From Cavia porcellus (taxonomy: Eukaryota; Chordata; Mammalia; Rodentia; Caviidae), in NCBI RefSeq assembly GCF_034190915.1, contig NW_026947509.1, positions 37,146,767 to 37,210,766 of the forward strand: 64,000 nt of DNA, given 5' to 3'. Each line of letters begins with the position of its first letter. Positions within the stretch are counted from its first letter, which is position 1. Of this stretch, positions 1 to 12,254 are shown piece by piece. The notes beneath the pieces are model-generated. The model did no database searches. It was given only the letters and a program-made list of their open reading frames with translations, and had not been told where the DNA came from. The position numbers and the translations under genes are program-made.

Positions 1-330
1 CTTTAAATTCTTTCCTTATGAAATGTTTTGTTCTGTTTTGACATGTTTAATCTTGCCCTCTTTAAGATAAAAAACAAGTGTGTAGGACTGATAACCATAT
101 TACTAAATTTTTGTTGAATCATCGAGCAGAACTATTTGCAGTGTCATTATTTGAATATCACTCTGTATGCTTTAATTTTGTAACTTGAACAACTATTTCT
201 AAGATGACAATATGTAACTTACCAACTAGTGATTTCTTACTGTTTATTTTTCTGAAATTCTGTATTATTTCTACCCTTTTTTTTTCTGTTTTTTTCTCTT
301 TAAATAAAAAAAAAGACAGCCGTAACCAGA
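1..330 (+). repeat. Copies of an unclassified AT-rich repeat
   Basis: Two adjacent pieces resemble the longer repeats at 19985-20170 and 22110-22512. Positions 1-75 carry the ending 'tgttttgttctgttttg...ctctttaagataaaa'. Positions 150-315 carry 'gaacaactatttctaagat' followed by 'gaaattctgtattattt' and end in 'ctctttaaataaaaaaaaa'. The A-rich 3' ends suggest a retroposon. I cannot name the family. Similarity was judged by eye. Confidence 0.4.
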
Positions 331-559
331 TCTTCCTGTAGCATGCAGCCTGTACCTCACTCTCACTGGGAGAACCAGCGAAGAAATCCAAGTGAAAGGA
401 TCCTGTATAATGTAAAGCGCGAATCAAATGCAAACTCTTGTATATACCATTTCCATCACCAAAGCCCTTAATCAAATCAGAGAGATAAAACAAACAAATT
501 CATAACTGAGAAGCTTGAGAGTTACTTAAAGTAATAAAATATAAATGTTTAAAGAAGTA

Positions 560-770
560 ACAGCAGCTTTCACTGGCCAGCACTTTTATAAGTACATACA
601 TATATATATATAATTTGTTTAATTATTATAACCATAAGATATCATTTGTATTTTATAAATTATAAGGAGTATTAGAATTCCTATTTAACAAGTAAGGGAG
701 ATACAACACAAAAATATGAGGTAAATTGTAAGCGACAAAAATGAGATTTCAACCCAGTAATGCAGTGAGA
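560..770 (-). repeat. Possible MIR-like SINE fragment
   Basis: 'ttcctatttaacaagtaa...gagatttcaacccagtaatgcag' resembles the reversed MIR pattern (bases around 'cctattttacagataagg' and 'ggatttgaacccag') but is strongly diverged. A short AT dinucleotide run sits at about 597-612. This is only a weak call. Confidence 0.28.
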
Positions 771-1002
771 GGGTGGACAGAAGAAGGAGAAGTGAAATAA
801 ATACATCATGAAGTGTGCACATTTTATGATATTACAAAACATTTATTATTGAGGTAACAAACAACCTAGTGAAAACTCACTACAATAAGTATTTTCAGGA
901 AAACAGAGATTTTTAAGGTATTTCTTTGCCCTTAGAGTTGGATGAACTGTGTAAATATTTTTACAAAATAAAATGATAGATTATGAGACACATGATACTT
1001 AT

Positions 1003-1028
1003 ACACACACACACACACACACACACAC
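1003..1028. repeat. (AC)n microsatellite
   Basis: An uninterrupted AC dinucleotide run of about 13 units. Likely length-polymorphic. Confidence 0.95.
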
Positions 1029-1154
1029 TCAAAGTTCAAGCTGTTACCCACTCCCCACTGGTATCTCAAAATGTGGAGAGGTATAAGTAAAAGTCTTCTT
1101 AGTTAAGAAGAAAAAACCATATTGTGGAAACCATTCTAAGAAAACTGTTATAAA

Positions 1155-1400
1155 TAATTGGGGGGTTCTATCTATCTATTTTTATTCTTTAATTTTATTC
1201 ATGCATTTTAGATATATATAATAATAACATTCATTGCAGGAAATTTGTACTTGTACCTGATATATCTTGATTCTTATTTTTCTCATTCCCCTACCCTCCT
1301 TTCAACCCCTTTCCCCTCCTTATTTACAAAATTTTTTCCATTTATTCCTTCAATTCTAAATGTTCTCACTCAATACTGGCAAAAGAAACTTCAGAAGTTC
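1155..1400 (+). repeat. Pyrimidine-rich L1 3'-UTR-like fragment
   Basis: A T/C-rich stretch with 'ttttattcatgcattttagatatat...cattgcagg...tgtacctgatatatc' followed by clusters of 'cccctaccctcc'. Similar layouts recur at 7300-7480 and 24415-24680, which suggests one repeat family, probably the 3' end of an L1 lineage. The family assignment is inference. Confidence 0.3.
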
Positions 1401-3564
1401 CTAGATGTGGTAAGATCATCTCCTGGCATCTGAAGACAATTTTTTTTTTCAAATCTACAAAGTCTTTAAAAAAAAAACTCCTTTCTCAATGTTCCAGAAA
1501 AATTTGCAATCCACCCACACTGTGCGTGTGACACTGTCCTACAATGCTTTCCCTGGCATTGGTGCCACTTGGCCAGGAGCTCCAAAAAGGATGCCAGCAG
1601 CTTCCGCCTTCACATCTACACTTGCAGCTTGGTAATTGCTCATCTTAGACTTGCCTCTCTTGTGACCTATTTACAATTTCCTGCAGACCAAGAAGAGACT
1701 TGCTTTGGAGTAGAAAGTAGTCTGTCATTATCTAGTCATGGTAAAATCTTTAGAACCAAAACTCCAATTCAGTTCCCAGGAGTGGCTAACAAAGGTTCCA
1801 CACAATCACACCTGATCACCCAATTCACTAGTCCAAGGCCACGAGAGTGACATCGACAGAGAAATTCCAGGATTTGAGGTGAACATCTCCAAACCAGCTC
1901 ACCAAGGTCATGACCAAGATGCACGAGAAAAAATCAGTGTGATTCAAAATGAGCATTTGGAGTTAGGAAAGGAAAACTTGTGTTAGGAAAACAAGTTTGA
2001 AACACCTGTCAGCCTTAGACCCACAGTGCACCAGGAGCTGAAAGAAAGGGGTTAATTGTGCTTCCCTCCCCAAGCCTGCTCCCACCGGCCTGGAGCCAGG
2101 CCTTCAGACACTCACCACCATGCAGATAACTAGAGTAAATATCACTCACCATGATTGTCTACTCCCTGGATCTCCCTCAGAAAGATCTGCTGCTCCACCT
2201 CAATTGCAATTCCAATGACCCAAGAAGGTTTCTGGAAATCTAAAAACAATGCAATCTTATCTCTCCTTCAGTATTAGGGACCTATCTATCACCCCTACAT
2301 GTGTTCACTCATTCCCTGAGTAATTCCAGCCCATTTCTGTCATTACATGTTCCTGCTCTATGCATCATTCAAAATCTAATTCAAAGACCACTTTCCCTGT
2401 GATTAGATGATACAGTTCTTTCCTTTGAACTCCCATGGACCTCACATTGTGTAATCATCTGTATCATCTAGTGATGCTTAGAGGTTCAAGGATGTGTGTA
2501 AGGGGATGAAGCATGTGAAATCAGCCCCGATAATCCCATTCTCACTTCTGGGAGTCACTGATCCTTTCTCACACTTTGCTTCCCGCTCCTCTCCCTCTCC
2601 CACCTCTGGAGTCCTTGTCTCAGATCTCAGCACGAAGGGTTTCCTTGCCCCATCACAGAATGAAAGATTAATAGAATAACAACATCAAGAAATTTTTCTC
2701 TGTTGTTACCCAGTTGGTTCTCCAAGGGAGGAAAAAAATGGCAAACCAGTTCATATCACTGGGAGGAAGGGCTACTTTTGACACAAGCAAGGTCATTCGT
2801 AGGAGTTAGATCTAAAGAGAAGAAATAAATGGAAAGGGAAGTGATGCAAGGGGGTTACATAAGGTGAGTGAACCAAATTTGAAATGTTAGAGAAAGGAAA
2901 AAAATGTTTAAGAGGAATAATTCAAAATTGTTTACTAATGCACTATCAAAAACCCGGTATATAAGACATCATATGGTAAGATTAATTTTATTCTTCAGAA
3001 TTTTTCATAGAAGCTTATGAACTCTCCAGTGTCATATTACCAGAGACTGTGTCCCAAAATATCTTGATATTATTTTAACTTCAACAGAACCTCTGGACAA
3101 TAGAATCTTAAAAACCAACAAGAAACTATATCCCATACAATCTTCTTAAATAAACCGGGGAAGCCCACAAATCTCAAGTGAGCCTTGCAAAGTCCATTAA
3201 TCATGGGTAGAACCAGGCAACCCAGAAATCACTCTGCCTAATCAATCAATCTTACTGTTCTGATATCTGAAGACTCTCCAAAACATGCAGTCTTCACCAA
3301 CTATTCCCATTCTTAATTCATTACCTGCCAAAAGATATTCTAACATGTTAAATAGAGACTCACATAGCAAGACATACAAATGTACTAAACGTGTAGTTTT
3401 TTTGAAAATGGGCAGAGCTGAATAGCTCTAGGATATTTACAGTTTGGCATTAGGTCTCCTTGGTAGCGTTCCCACCTCTTCTTAGGGTACAGTCTCCCCT
3501 GAAGTCAAGGTGGCCTTTTTTGCAATAATAAAAGCTACTAATAAGTGAGAGTTCACCATGTAAC
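1401..3564. other. Intergenic, no gene recognised
   Basis: Only short ORFs occur here. The longest, about 93 codons at 1569-1850, has no recognisable domain and no supporting splice or promoter context. I see no clear interspersed repeat. It could hide old repeat fragments or a degraded pseudogene that cannot be named by eye. Confidence 0.5.
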
Positions 3565-3735
3565 ACGGTATTTACATACACATAATTATTTGCTGCATCT
3601 CTATAGCTTTCTTAGAAGTAAAGACTTGGGAAACTGAATAATCTGCCCAAAGTCACCCATGAGTAATACCTGAAGCTGGGATTTAAACAGGTCCACAGTC
3701 CAGGCTGCTTCCACTCTGCCATCTCTTCTCCCATA
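3565..3735 (-). repeat. MIR SINE (reverse orientation)
   Basis: 'gggaaactgaataatctgcccaaagtcaccc' followed by 'gctgggatttaaacagg' and 'tccaggctgcttccactctgcc' follows the reversed MIR core and tRNA-related order (gaaactgag..., cttgcccaaggtcac, gggattcgaaccc, tctgactcc). An ancient mammalian SINE. Confidence 0.65.
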
Positions 3736-6309
3736 TTGTCTGTAGAAGAAGATAAGGACTAGCAGACCCCATCCATCATAGTCTGCACCCCTGCCCAAGT
3801 TTACATGACTCTGCTGTAGCAGAATGGGAAATTCAGTAATGACTTCCCCACTCCCAAAATGCATGCTTCTTCCACTGATTTATTTCCAGCCTGTGACTTT
3901 GCTTCCATCTATGGACCTGTGCCTTTTTCCAAGTGCCCATGTCCTTGCTATGTAGAGGTAACTGTCCTCTGTGGGTCTTTGCTTACTATTGGTGCATCAC
4001 AGCAATCAGTTATGGAAGTTTACAGCAATATATTACTTCCAAAATGAAAGATTATTAACCTGAAATTTTGAGATTCCAAGGCACCCCTGAAGATGGTAAC
4101 CAAACCTGGAAAGTGTGGAAAGTGTTGGATATGTCTGCATACTTGTTTTTCTTGGTTTGGAGTAGGGACAGGTTGCAATTTTCATCAGCGACTTCAAAGA
4201 ATCTGCAATTCCAAAAAGTGAAAGAATCACTTCTTTGGAAAATGTCTACAAACATGTGGACTCACTATTAAAAAACAAAACTCAAAACTGTGATTGTGCC
4301 TTTCTTTATGTTCATTTCCCTAAGCCCACCTTGCAAAGGACTTTCAACTGCCTGGGATCTTCTCTGTAAAATATGAAGGGCCCAAAATTACGCTTAGTTG
4401 TTTCCTACGGACGGAATTACGGGATTGCTGTTACTCAGGATGGTGATTTCCCAGCACTGGTGCTTCCCTCTGTTCTGAAATCCTTGTTCAGATTACAATG
4501 CCTTTCTGCTCTGGCACTCCCTCATCTCCTTAGAAAATCTAGGTGATAAACTGTCCCCAGGCCCTCTATCAAGCTTCCCTCCTCTGCCTGAGTGAGCAGG
4601 AAGTTTGCTGATGCTGGGACCTAAGCCAATGAGTTCTTTAAAAAAAAAAAAATTCCCAAAGGGAAACCCCAGACCTACTGAAGAATCTAAGAACATGGAC
4701 CCATTCCGTTCCCATTCCTGTTATCCACGTTAATTGGTTCAGTGCTTTAAGTTAGAAGGGTAAAGTTGGACATGTACCAACTCCCCAAAATGAACAGAAT
4801 CATTATTGCAAGCACACACAAATACAAATTTTAAAATTTTCTAAAAAGAAATGTAAAATTGGTTTGGAAGAAGGGGAGGGAGATGTTCATACCCACAGTA
4901 AGATCCCAGCGCGTGACTTCAGAATTCACTTACCCACTTAACATGCAAGTCAGCCCAAGAATCTTCCTTAAATCTTCAAATTAATTTCAGAGTCAAGAGA
5001 TTTGTCTTTTTATTCCAAGCCATCCTGTGTCACCAGCTCTAAGAGACATACATGCTTTGTTCTGACTTTTCCCATGGTTTTCTCACCTATATACCCAAAC
5101 TTCTCAGCTGTGTTGACAGGAATGTGTAGACATATATGGCACGGGAGCAATCATCATGACTGCAGCCTACACCAGGTAGTAACAGATCGAATCTGCAGAC
5201 TTAACTCTGCAGCACCCAATCTGAAAATATGTATGCTTTTGCCAAGGAAAAAAAGTAAATAATGACTAAGTTGTTATCATATCTAACCAACCCAAAACCT
5301 GAGACTTGACAATGTCACAGTGCAGTCTAGTAGCTATTTAAGACCCTTACTACAAACCCAAATGCGTAAAGGTAACTCTAGGACAGAAGCCTAGCAGCAA
5401 TTTTAGGAAGCTCAGCAGTCTCCAAAGGCAAGGAATAATCCATCCCAAAGACCTTTTCAGCTCTGCCATGCCTCTGCACCCAGTTGCACCTCCTCCAGAA
5501 GGATAAAAGGAGACTCTGCCTTTACTGTTCTGAGGCCTGTGTGGGTCTACACTAAGAAGCCGAGACCAGGGTCAGCACACAGCTCTCCTGAGGTATCAGG
5601 CTCCTCTCTCAAGGAGTCAGGTGGGTCTGGAAATGTGAAATGAGGCAGGGTGAAGATGAAGATGATGATGCTGGGTTGCAGCTGGGTGGATGAGGACCAG
5701 ACAATGTTCTAGTGGCTCTTTGCGGTAGCACTTGAGATGGTGGCCTCTTGGGATGGGCACATGGGTGATCACCGTGTGACATGAGAATCAGTACTGTGCT
5801 TGCCAGCCACTTACCTTTCTTTCCTTTAGATGAGAGGATGTCTTTAAGTGTACGATGAAATTTTACTGCTCCATTACCACAACAGCCAATTCCCCCTGCT
5901 GTGTCAGCTTCTGGCCGTCTTTCATGCTCCAGGGTGTTCCATGAGGAGCCCCACAGCAGTGGGTACTGACCCCAACTCCTGCTGCAACCAGGCACCTCAT
6001 ATCAGTGGTTTTCCAGTTTCTTCTCATGGAAGCCTCAGCTAGTGGCTCATACATCCTTATTATCTAGAAGGGAAAGAAGAGAGCTTTCATTTTTTAACAA
6101 ATGCATTCCTAACACACCAAGCCATGTTCTGAGTGATTTTCAAATGTCAGCTCATGAAACAGGAAAGTGGTATACAAATTGATTCTTTCTCTGTTAACTA
6201 CTGCTATGTCACTCAAAACGATATTTGGAAGCTATTCTTAACCTGAATCTTAGGATGCTTGTTAAAAGTGGAGTCATTTAACCCAGTTCTAAATCCATCC
6301 TTACACCTG
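3736..6309. other. Intergenic, no gene recognised
   Basis: No coding gene is recognised. A 128-codon minus-strand ORF at 5609-5995 is low-complexity at its C-terminal end (serine/proline-rich) and overlaps unrelated ORFs in other frames, so it is treated as chance. A TATA-like 'ggataaaagg' at about 5501-5510 lies in a GC-richer stretch but leads into no recognisable exon. Confidence 0.45.
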
Positions 6310-6465
6310 TGAGAGTTAGTGCCTTAGTCATCATTATAATTAAAGATTATGGGGAGACTGAGGCTTACATAAATTTACCACCCACCCCAGACCACATAAC
6401 TATGAAGCCCCAAAGCCAAGTCAGAATCCTGAATGTGGGACAGAATTAAACACTGAGGTACGACA
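6310..6465 (-). repeat. MIR-like SINE fragment (reverse orientation)
   Basis: 'ggggagactgaggcttacataaatttacc' then 'accacataactatgaag...gtcagaatcctgaa' fits the reversed MIR order (gaaactgaggc, taagtaactt, gtcacacagctag, gggattcgaac). Diverged. Confidence 0.5.
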
Positions 6466-6899
6466 CACCCCTCGGTGCTACCCCACTACAATTTCAGTAG
6501 TCTTAGTCACAAGACACTCCTGAACAGGCACTGCTGTTTCTCTTGCACAGCACCTGGAGCTCGGTAAATGTCCACAGGACAAGGCCCAAGAAGCACTGGG
6601 GTGGGACAGGAACAGAGTGGGCAGCACCTGCAGCAATTGGGAATTGTAATGATGTGAATCATTTGAGCAGAATGTGGTGTCAGAACACTTAGCTCGAGAG
6701 AAACCGGAGTGTCCCAAGAGAAGACAATGGTCTGTGATGAAACCAGTTCAACACAGTGAGTAAAGATGAGGAAAACTGAACAGGATGTAACCAAGCCTTC
6801 ATCCCTGGGCCAGTTTTCCAGGATCAAGCCTGGCATGCTTTCAGTAAACTGGTAATAGCAAAAGGACCCAAGAGTAATTGGGGCTTCCTCTGTCCCTTT

Positions 6900-7300
6900 C
6901 TATGGACTAACTCCTTAAAAATAAGGTATGGCACATGCCTACAATGGGACACTGATTGGCAAAGGTACTTGACCTGCTACAGCAGAGCTATGACATGGAC
7001 TGACCTTAAAAATGTCATGGTAAGTGAAACAAGTGAGACACAAAGAACACATATTTAGTAATTCCTTTTAATGTGAAATGTTCAGAGTCAACAAATCCAT
7101 AGAGGCAGAAGTCGGATGGGTGCTTGTGGCAACTGAAGGTGGGCATCGGGGAAGGACTGCCAATTTCTTGAGGAGTGAGGAGCAGCAAAATGTTCTACAA
7201 TTAGATTGTGATGAAGCAGCACAACCTGTGAATTATACGGAAACACACTGAGTGGTACACTAACAGTAGTGTGTGAATTTAATCTTAGTAACACTGTTTG
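6900..7300 (+). repeat. Old L1 (L1M-type) 3' end
   Basis: 'aaaaatgtcatggtaagtgaaa', 'ttaatgtgaaatgttcagag', 'caacaaatccatagaggcagaag' and 'aaaatgttctacaattagattgtgatg' occur in the order of the L1M 3' UTR (catgctaagtgaaagaagcc, atatgaaatgtccagaa, caaatccatagagacagaaag, gttctggaattaga). A fossil LINE with no coding capacity. Confidence 0.65.
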
Positions 7301-7480
7301 CTTGTTTGTCTGTTTGTTTTAGTGCATGTTTGTGATACAGGCTGAGGTTCATTTGGGTAAACTGATACATGCATTTAACGTATCTTGATCTTTTTCTATC
7401 CCATTACTCACTTCTGCCTTTCCTCCTCTGCCCTCACCTTCCTTAGCTCCAAAAGCCTACATCCTGGCTTCCTACCACCT
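7301..7480 (+). repeat. Pyrimidine-rich L1 3'-UTR-like fragment
   Basis: A T/G-rich start, then 'gtgcatgtttgtgatacaggctgagg', 'tgatacatgcatttaacgtatc' and C/T-rich 'cctttcctcctctgccc'. The layout resembles 1155-1400 and 24415-24680. Family assignment is tentative. Confidence 0.3.
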
Positions 7481-8049
7481 CTCCAACAAAGCAGTTTTTA
7501 AAGCTGCCCCTGCCTAGGTAGTTGACCCTGGGTGAGGAACCTCTGGCTTCATCCCTGGAGGGAGAGACTTTTTTTTTGTCCTTCTTCCCTGCCACTCATT
7601 TTTCTCCTCTACTGGTGGCTGTGGAAATCAAACCTTTTCTGCAGTTCACTCATGTGGAGAGAAATGCACCACGGTAACAGCACCCCATTAGTTCCAAGGA
7701 GGAAGGCACTTTCTTAACACATCAACTCCTGGATCTCCTCCAAGCCCTTGAGCCCAGGCTTTGAAGAAAGCAACACCCTTCTTTTCAATTAAGACTCCAA
7801 ATACTTTGAATTAAGGAGAAAGAGCCCTACCCCAATAAATTTTCATTTTTTAAAAAGTGACTTGCTTACCATTTTCCTAGCACCCAGTTGCTGACTCCCA
7901 GGTGTGCTTGAAGTTTTGTCTTGGGACGGCTGGCCTCCCATCAGGGAAAGGTGGACACTGCTATTGTCAGGGAGTCACCAGGCTTTTGAAAAAAATCATA
8001 CTTTTAAAAGTATGTTTATAAACTAAAATAATTAACTTATAAAAGATAT

Positions 8050-8245
8050 TGAAAAGCTCTAGGCAAGTGCAGTGGTACACACTTGAAATCCCAGCACTGA
8101 GGAAAACTGAGAAAGAGCAAAATTCCCCCTGGGCAATGATAGTGAGACGCTGTCTCTCAACATGAAGCAACAGAAAGGGCTGGGGATGTAGCTCAGTGCT
8201 AACACAAGCCTGGGTTCGATCCCCAGGACTGAAAAATCACTGACT
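8050..8245 (+). repeat. Composite B1-ID SINE
   Basis: The left part is B1/7SL-related ('gcagtggtacacacttgaaatcccagcactga...tgagacgctgtctctc'). After an A-rich linker it continues directly as an ID part ('gggctggggatgtagctcagtgct...gggttcgatccccagg') with recognisable tRNA-Ala A and B boxes. This B1-plus-ID arrangement is known from squirrel-related rodents and is the main taxonomic clue. Confidence 0.75.
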
Positions 8246-8249
8246 CTAC

Positions 8250-8600
8250 AAACTTAACAAGGTCATGTCTTTGTTACTTTTTACTCATCGCTGAAACAAA
8301 ATACCAAAGTTGGGAAAGGAAAGGTTTATTTCTTATAGTTTTTGGAGGTTTCAGTCCATACTCAGTTGGCTCCAAGGCAGGGTGGCATGGCGGGACCACA
8401 GTTCATGGAGGCTGCAAATAGCAAGGCAGAAACTGGCAAGAGAGAGAGAGACACCTTCTTCCTGCCATTACAATATATTCTGGCTCCATCCCTAGGCCGG
8501 TGTAACACTCACACCCCCAATCCAAGGGCTAGACAATGAACCAATCACAAATGCATGATACGAAGGCTTGGGGGCCACCAACATAAACCATGACGGTCGT
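8250..8600 (+). repeat. LTR-like (MaLR-type) fragment, family shared with two others
   Basis: 'gctgaaacaaaataccaaag', 'aaggtttatttcttatag', 'gaggtttcagtccat' and 'ggctccaaggcagggtggcatgg' recur in the same order at 14030-14325 and 18850-19235. This is the layout of rodent non-autonomous LTR (MaLR-like) sequences. Exact subfamily not determinable here. Confidence 0.45.
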
Positions 8601-8935
8601 GAAAAACAAAAGAGGCCTGACACACTGTCACAGACCAGAGGAACCCAGAGAAACAAGATGGCCAGTGGCTATGGGGAATCCTTGATCAGAGAAAGGACAT
8701 TCATGGGAAACCAGTGAAATCCAAGTGAGGTCTGGAGTTCAGTTCATGGTGACTCACCAGCTAGACTCCCTGGGCCCACACCCATGCCCACACCACGGGA
8801 ACAGAAGACTCCTGTGCAGAGCAGGCTCGATGAGGGGCAGATACTCTGCCCTCTCCCTCTATAGCAGTTCTGTGTGCCTAAAATTACTCCAAGGTAAAAC
8901 AGCAAAATGCAAAATAAATATAAGCTATACACAGA
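8601..8935 (+). repeat. Old L1M-type 3' UTR fragment
   Basis: 'aggcctgacacactgtcacagaccagagg', then 'ggggaatccttgatcagagaaaggacattcatgggaaaccagtgaaatcc' and an A-rich end follow the order of L1M 3' UTR sequence (ggatcctggattgga..., aggacattagtgggacaa, tggtgaaat). Highly diverged. Confidence 0.42.
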
Positions 8936-9914
8936 CATGAGACTATTCAAAGCATGTGTGTTGTTATCTCATTGGCCTCATCCCGTCACTTCTCCTGAAG
9001 GCCTTCTGCACTGTCAAGTGTAAGAGCCAGATCTTTCTCTCCTGCCACCTGAGCCCCACCTGAGCCCTCTGGGCCACCCTGCTCGTTTTCTCTCCATCCT
9101 CTGAAAGAGCTCCCTTCTCTGCTTTCCCTTGCAAGTCTTCACCCAAAGAGGAAGCCAAGCAAAACTGACACACCATGGCCTCTCGTTTTGACATGAGTCA
9201 AGATCTGGTTATCAGAATGACTTCTTCTGACTCTGCCATTTCATCACACACATTTACTCACACATACATGTACCTTCAAGCAAGAGCTGTTTAATACTAC
9301 AAGTATTATGCAATCCATTTGCTTTTTAGCAGAGTCTTCTACAGGTGAAACCATTCCCCCACCAACAACCTGCAGTCTTTGGGCTGACACCAAGCACTCA
9401 CAGTAGTCCTGTACTTTCATCCTTTGGAGCACATCACTTGTTTGAAGGGATGAGACAGTAAGGCTCACAGCTATAAGATGCATCAGATGCATGGACACTG
9501 CGTTTCTCAGCACACAGGTCAAAAGAAAACACTCAGCTGAAATGTCAGCATCTGTCTTCTCATTACCAGAAAGACATTTACTGTTAAATCACTTTTCCCA
9601 CCAGTTTTTACTGTGTCTGGTGGGAAGGATTTTTCCAGTTCTATCACAGCACAGAAAATATCATACTGGTAAGGATAAAAATTTTAACATCACTGATTCC
9701 TGGAAATCACTATCGATGTGATCATATTCTTTTACCAGACTAGCACAAAACTTAAAAATATGGCAAACTCCTAAAATTCCAGGCTGACTAGAAAGATTGT
9801 AAATCAGTGAGAGACACAGATTAGAGGACACGTCTTTTTAAAGATCCACGGGAATTATGATACACAGTACCAGGATTTTGTGGTGGTGGTAGTTGTCGTT
9901 ATTGGTGGTGGTGG
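8936..9914. other. Intergenic, no gene recognised
   Basis: Short overlapping ORFs only, no recognisable repeat until the (GGT)n run at about 9879-9921. Nothing further supported. Confidence 0.5.
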
Positions 9915-10005
9915 TGGTGGTGCATGGGGGATTCAACCCACTGAGCTGCATCCCCAACCCTTTTTAATTTAGTTTAAATTTTGAGACAAGGTCTTACTAA
10001 GTCAT
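9915..10005 (-). repeat. ID / B1-ID SINE (reverse orientation)
   Basis: 'gggggattcaacccactgagctgcatccccaaccc' is a reversed ID body. It is followed by 'ttttgagacaaggtcttactaag', the reversed end of a B1 part, so this is a short copy of the composite SINE. A (GGT)n microsatellite lies directly to its left. Confidence 0.6.
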
Positions 10006-10961
10006 TAGATAGACCAGATTTGATTCAATTTTGGATGCTCTTCCTTCATTGTCATTTCCACTTTCTTAATTTTAAAAGTCCAAGTCCTTTTTTAAAGTTG
10101 AGAGATAGAAAACAGGAAGGAAAAATGAAAGAGATGCCTAGGTGTTGGATCAATTCCCCAAGACGAATGTAATTACTATGCACAGCAAATATATATGAAT
10201 AAAAAGAATTTTTTTGAAAGACTAAAGAACGGTAAACTTTCCATTTCCTCTCCTACATTCTTTGCACTTCTTTTAAACCTGGCTTCCTTAGATCTGCAGA
10301 CAGTCTAAGGTCAATTTAAATATGGAACAATCTACTGTCACAAGTGACCTACTTCAAGCTCAGTGATATTTTCCTAGACGTTTCACAGGCTGTTTAGCAT
10401 AACCACTAGTGTTTCCTCTAATGCTGCCTGACTTTCCCAGGTGAATTGTCTAGAGAGGAGAGGGCCAAGGCTCCCAGCCAGATCTTCTAACACTACAGCT
10501 GATTTTGCCAATTCTCTGCAAACTTCCTTTCTGCTTCTTTTACTTTGGATTAAAAAGAAAAAGGCAAAATGCTAGAATGTGTTGAAAGGATAAAGTAATG
10601 TCATAGTTTTCAAGGAAAAAGCATTCAGAATCACAAAAAGGCCAAAGAGAAATTGATAATAATAGCTATCAGTTAAAGTAAAGCAACTATTTGACTACTA
10701 TGTTAAGTTCTATTTATTTTGCAATCTGGTTGAGGCAAAGGTCATGCTTTCAAAGCAAGACTGAATTTATATTTGAACCCTAAATTCTCTTCCCTCAGCA
10801 ACTCTTCTGTCCCTGTTGCTTTAGTATTGTAAGATAGGAAAGCAAGCAGAGAGCAAACATAGTATTACCTTAACATTTAGTGCCAGAAACACTCTGGGAG
10901 AGAACTGCTTTTATAGCAAATGTCATGGATAAGCACATTGAAAAGAGACTGCTGAAATGCT
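10006..10961. other. Intergenic, no gene recognised
   Basis: AT-rich sequence with scattered short ORFs. No repeat or gene can be supported by eye. Confidence 0.5.
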
Positions 10962-11127
10962 TTGCATTAGCATATCTATAATTCCAGTATTCTGGGTGGC
11001 TGAAGCAAGAGGACCACAAGTTCAAGGCCAGCCTGAGATCTTGTCTCAGAATAAAAAAGGGCTGTGGATATAGCTCAGTGCTACATCCAATAATTTCGGT
11101 TCAATTCCTACTACTGAAAAAGAAAAA
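10962..11127 (+). repeat. Composite B1-ID SINE
   Basis: A truncated B1 part ('ataattccagtattctgggtggctgaagcaagagg...ggccagcctgagatcttgtctcag') joined through 'aataaaaaa' to an ID part ('gggctgtggatatagctcagtgctac...ggttcaattcctac'). Confidence 0.72.
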
Positions 11128-12254
11128 AGCAATAGAGGCCTGGCTGTTATGGGAGAATAGGAAAAAGAAAGAAGAGGGGCCAAGTGGATATGCCCCAGCC
11201 CAGAGGGCCCTGGGCTATGCCAAACCCTTGGGGAGAAAGGCAGTAGGCCTTGTGGAACCCCTACCATCTTCAGACTGGTGAAGGCAGAACCCGAGGAACA
11301 AAGAAGTCCCTGTCTGCACCACATAAGTGTAGGATAGCCAGTGGGGAGTGGGACGGCCAGTGTTTGGCCAGTGGGCTGGGCTGTGTGGTTTACAGGACTT
11401 GGCCAGGTAACAGAGAAGTCCAGACTTTCTGTATCCAGTATGACCTGGTCACACAGGTCAAAAAGCAAGTGCATAGAATTCCTGGTAGCTTTCATATTCT
11501 CCCTCTTCTTTTGTTCTCTGTTTGCTTCACACTTTAAGCCTTGTTATTAATACTCTAGAGCTCTCAAGGAGGAAACTACCAAGAGGAAGGCCCCAGTAAT
11601 GACACAAAAATCCCCCTAAGTTGAGAAATGTTTAAGAGTAGATTTAATGTATAAAAATTCCCATGCAATAGAGAAGGAAGGAGCTTATAAATAACCTACC
11701 ACAGCCCTTCCCGGTGCAGTCATTAACCAGAGCCCAAGGAAGCCAAGTGGCCAACCTCAAATAAGCCAGCTGTCTAGCATGGGAACCAAATCTGCTGCTC
11801 TTCAGTTGGGGAGCAGAGGAAGCCGAACATACCCACTTCTTTACATAATTGTCCCTTCAGTGGGTGCTCCATCACCGCTGCTTCCCCGTGTAAGAAGTGA
11901 GATGTTCCTCCAAAATCCAGCTGTCTTTTTTGTTTTGCATAAACATGACTTCTGGAAGGAGCTTACAGGGACAAAACAGAAATGGGACCCAACCCAAAGC
12001 TCAGTGGCTCCATGGACAGACAGCTAAACAAAGAAAAGAAAAGAAAATCTAGAAATGAGGAAACTTTAGGGGAGATGCCTGTTATTTGAACCTGGGTGAA
12101 ATTAGCAAAAGTCATCCTGAAAATGTTCATTGTAATGTTGGCCTTCCAGTTTGCACATATTTTCTGATCTTATGAGGTCCCCTACCCCACACCCGACTCA
12201 GTGACTACACATGATCCCCTGAGTTATCTCATTTGACCTGTGGCGCTTTGGCAG
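11128..12254. other. Intergenic, no gene recognised
   Basis: A 149-codon minus-strand ORF (11046-11495) and two plus-strand ORFs of 95 and 69 codons overlap each other here, and the minus-strand one begins inside a SINE. None shows a known domain, so they are read as chance frames. Confidence 0.45.

Noticed and set aside
5609..5995. 128-codon minus-strand ORF
   Set aside because: No domain, simple serine/proline tail, overlapping ORFs on both strands, and no promoter or splice context.
11046..11495. 149-codon minus-strand ORF
   Set aside because: It reads out of the SINE at 10962-11127 and shows no recognisable protein feature.
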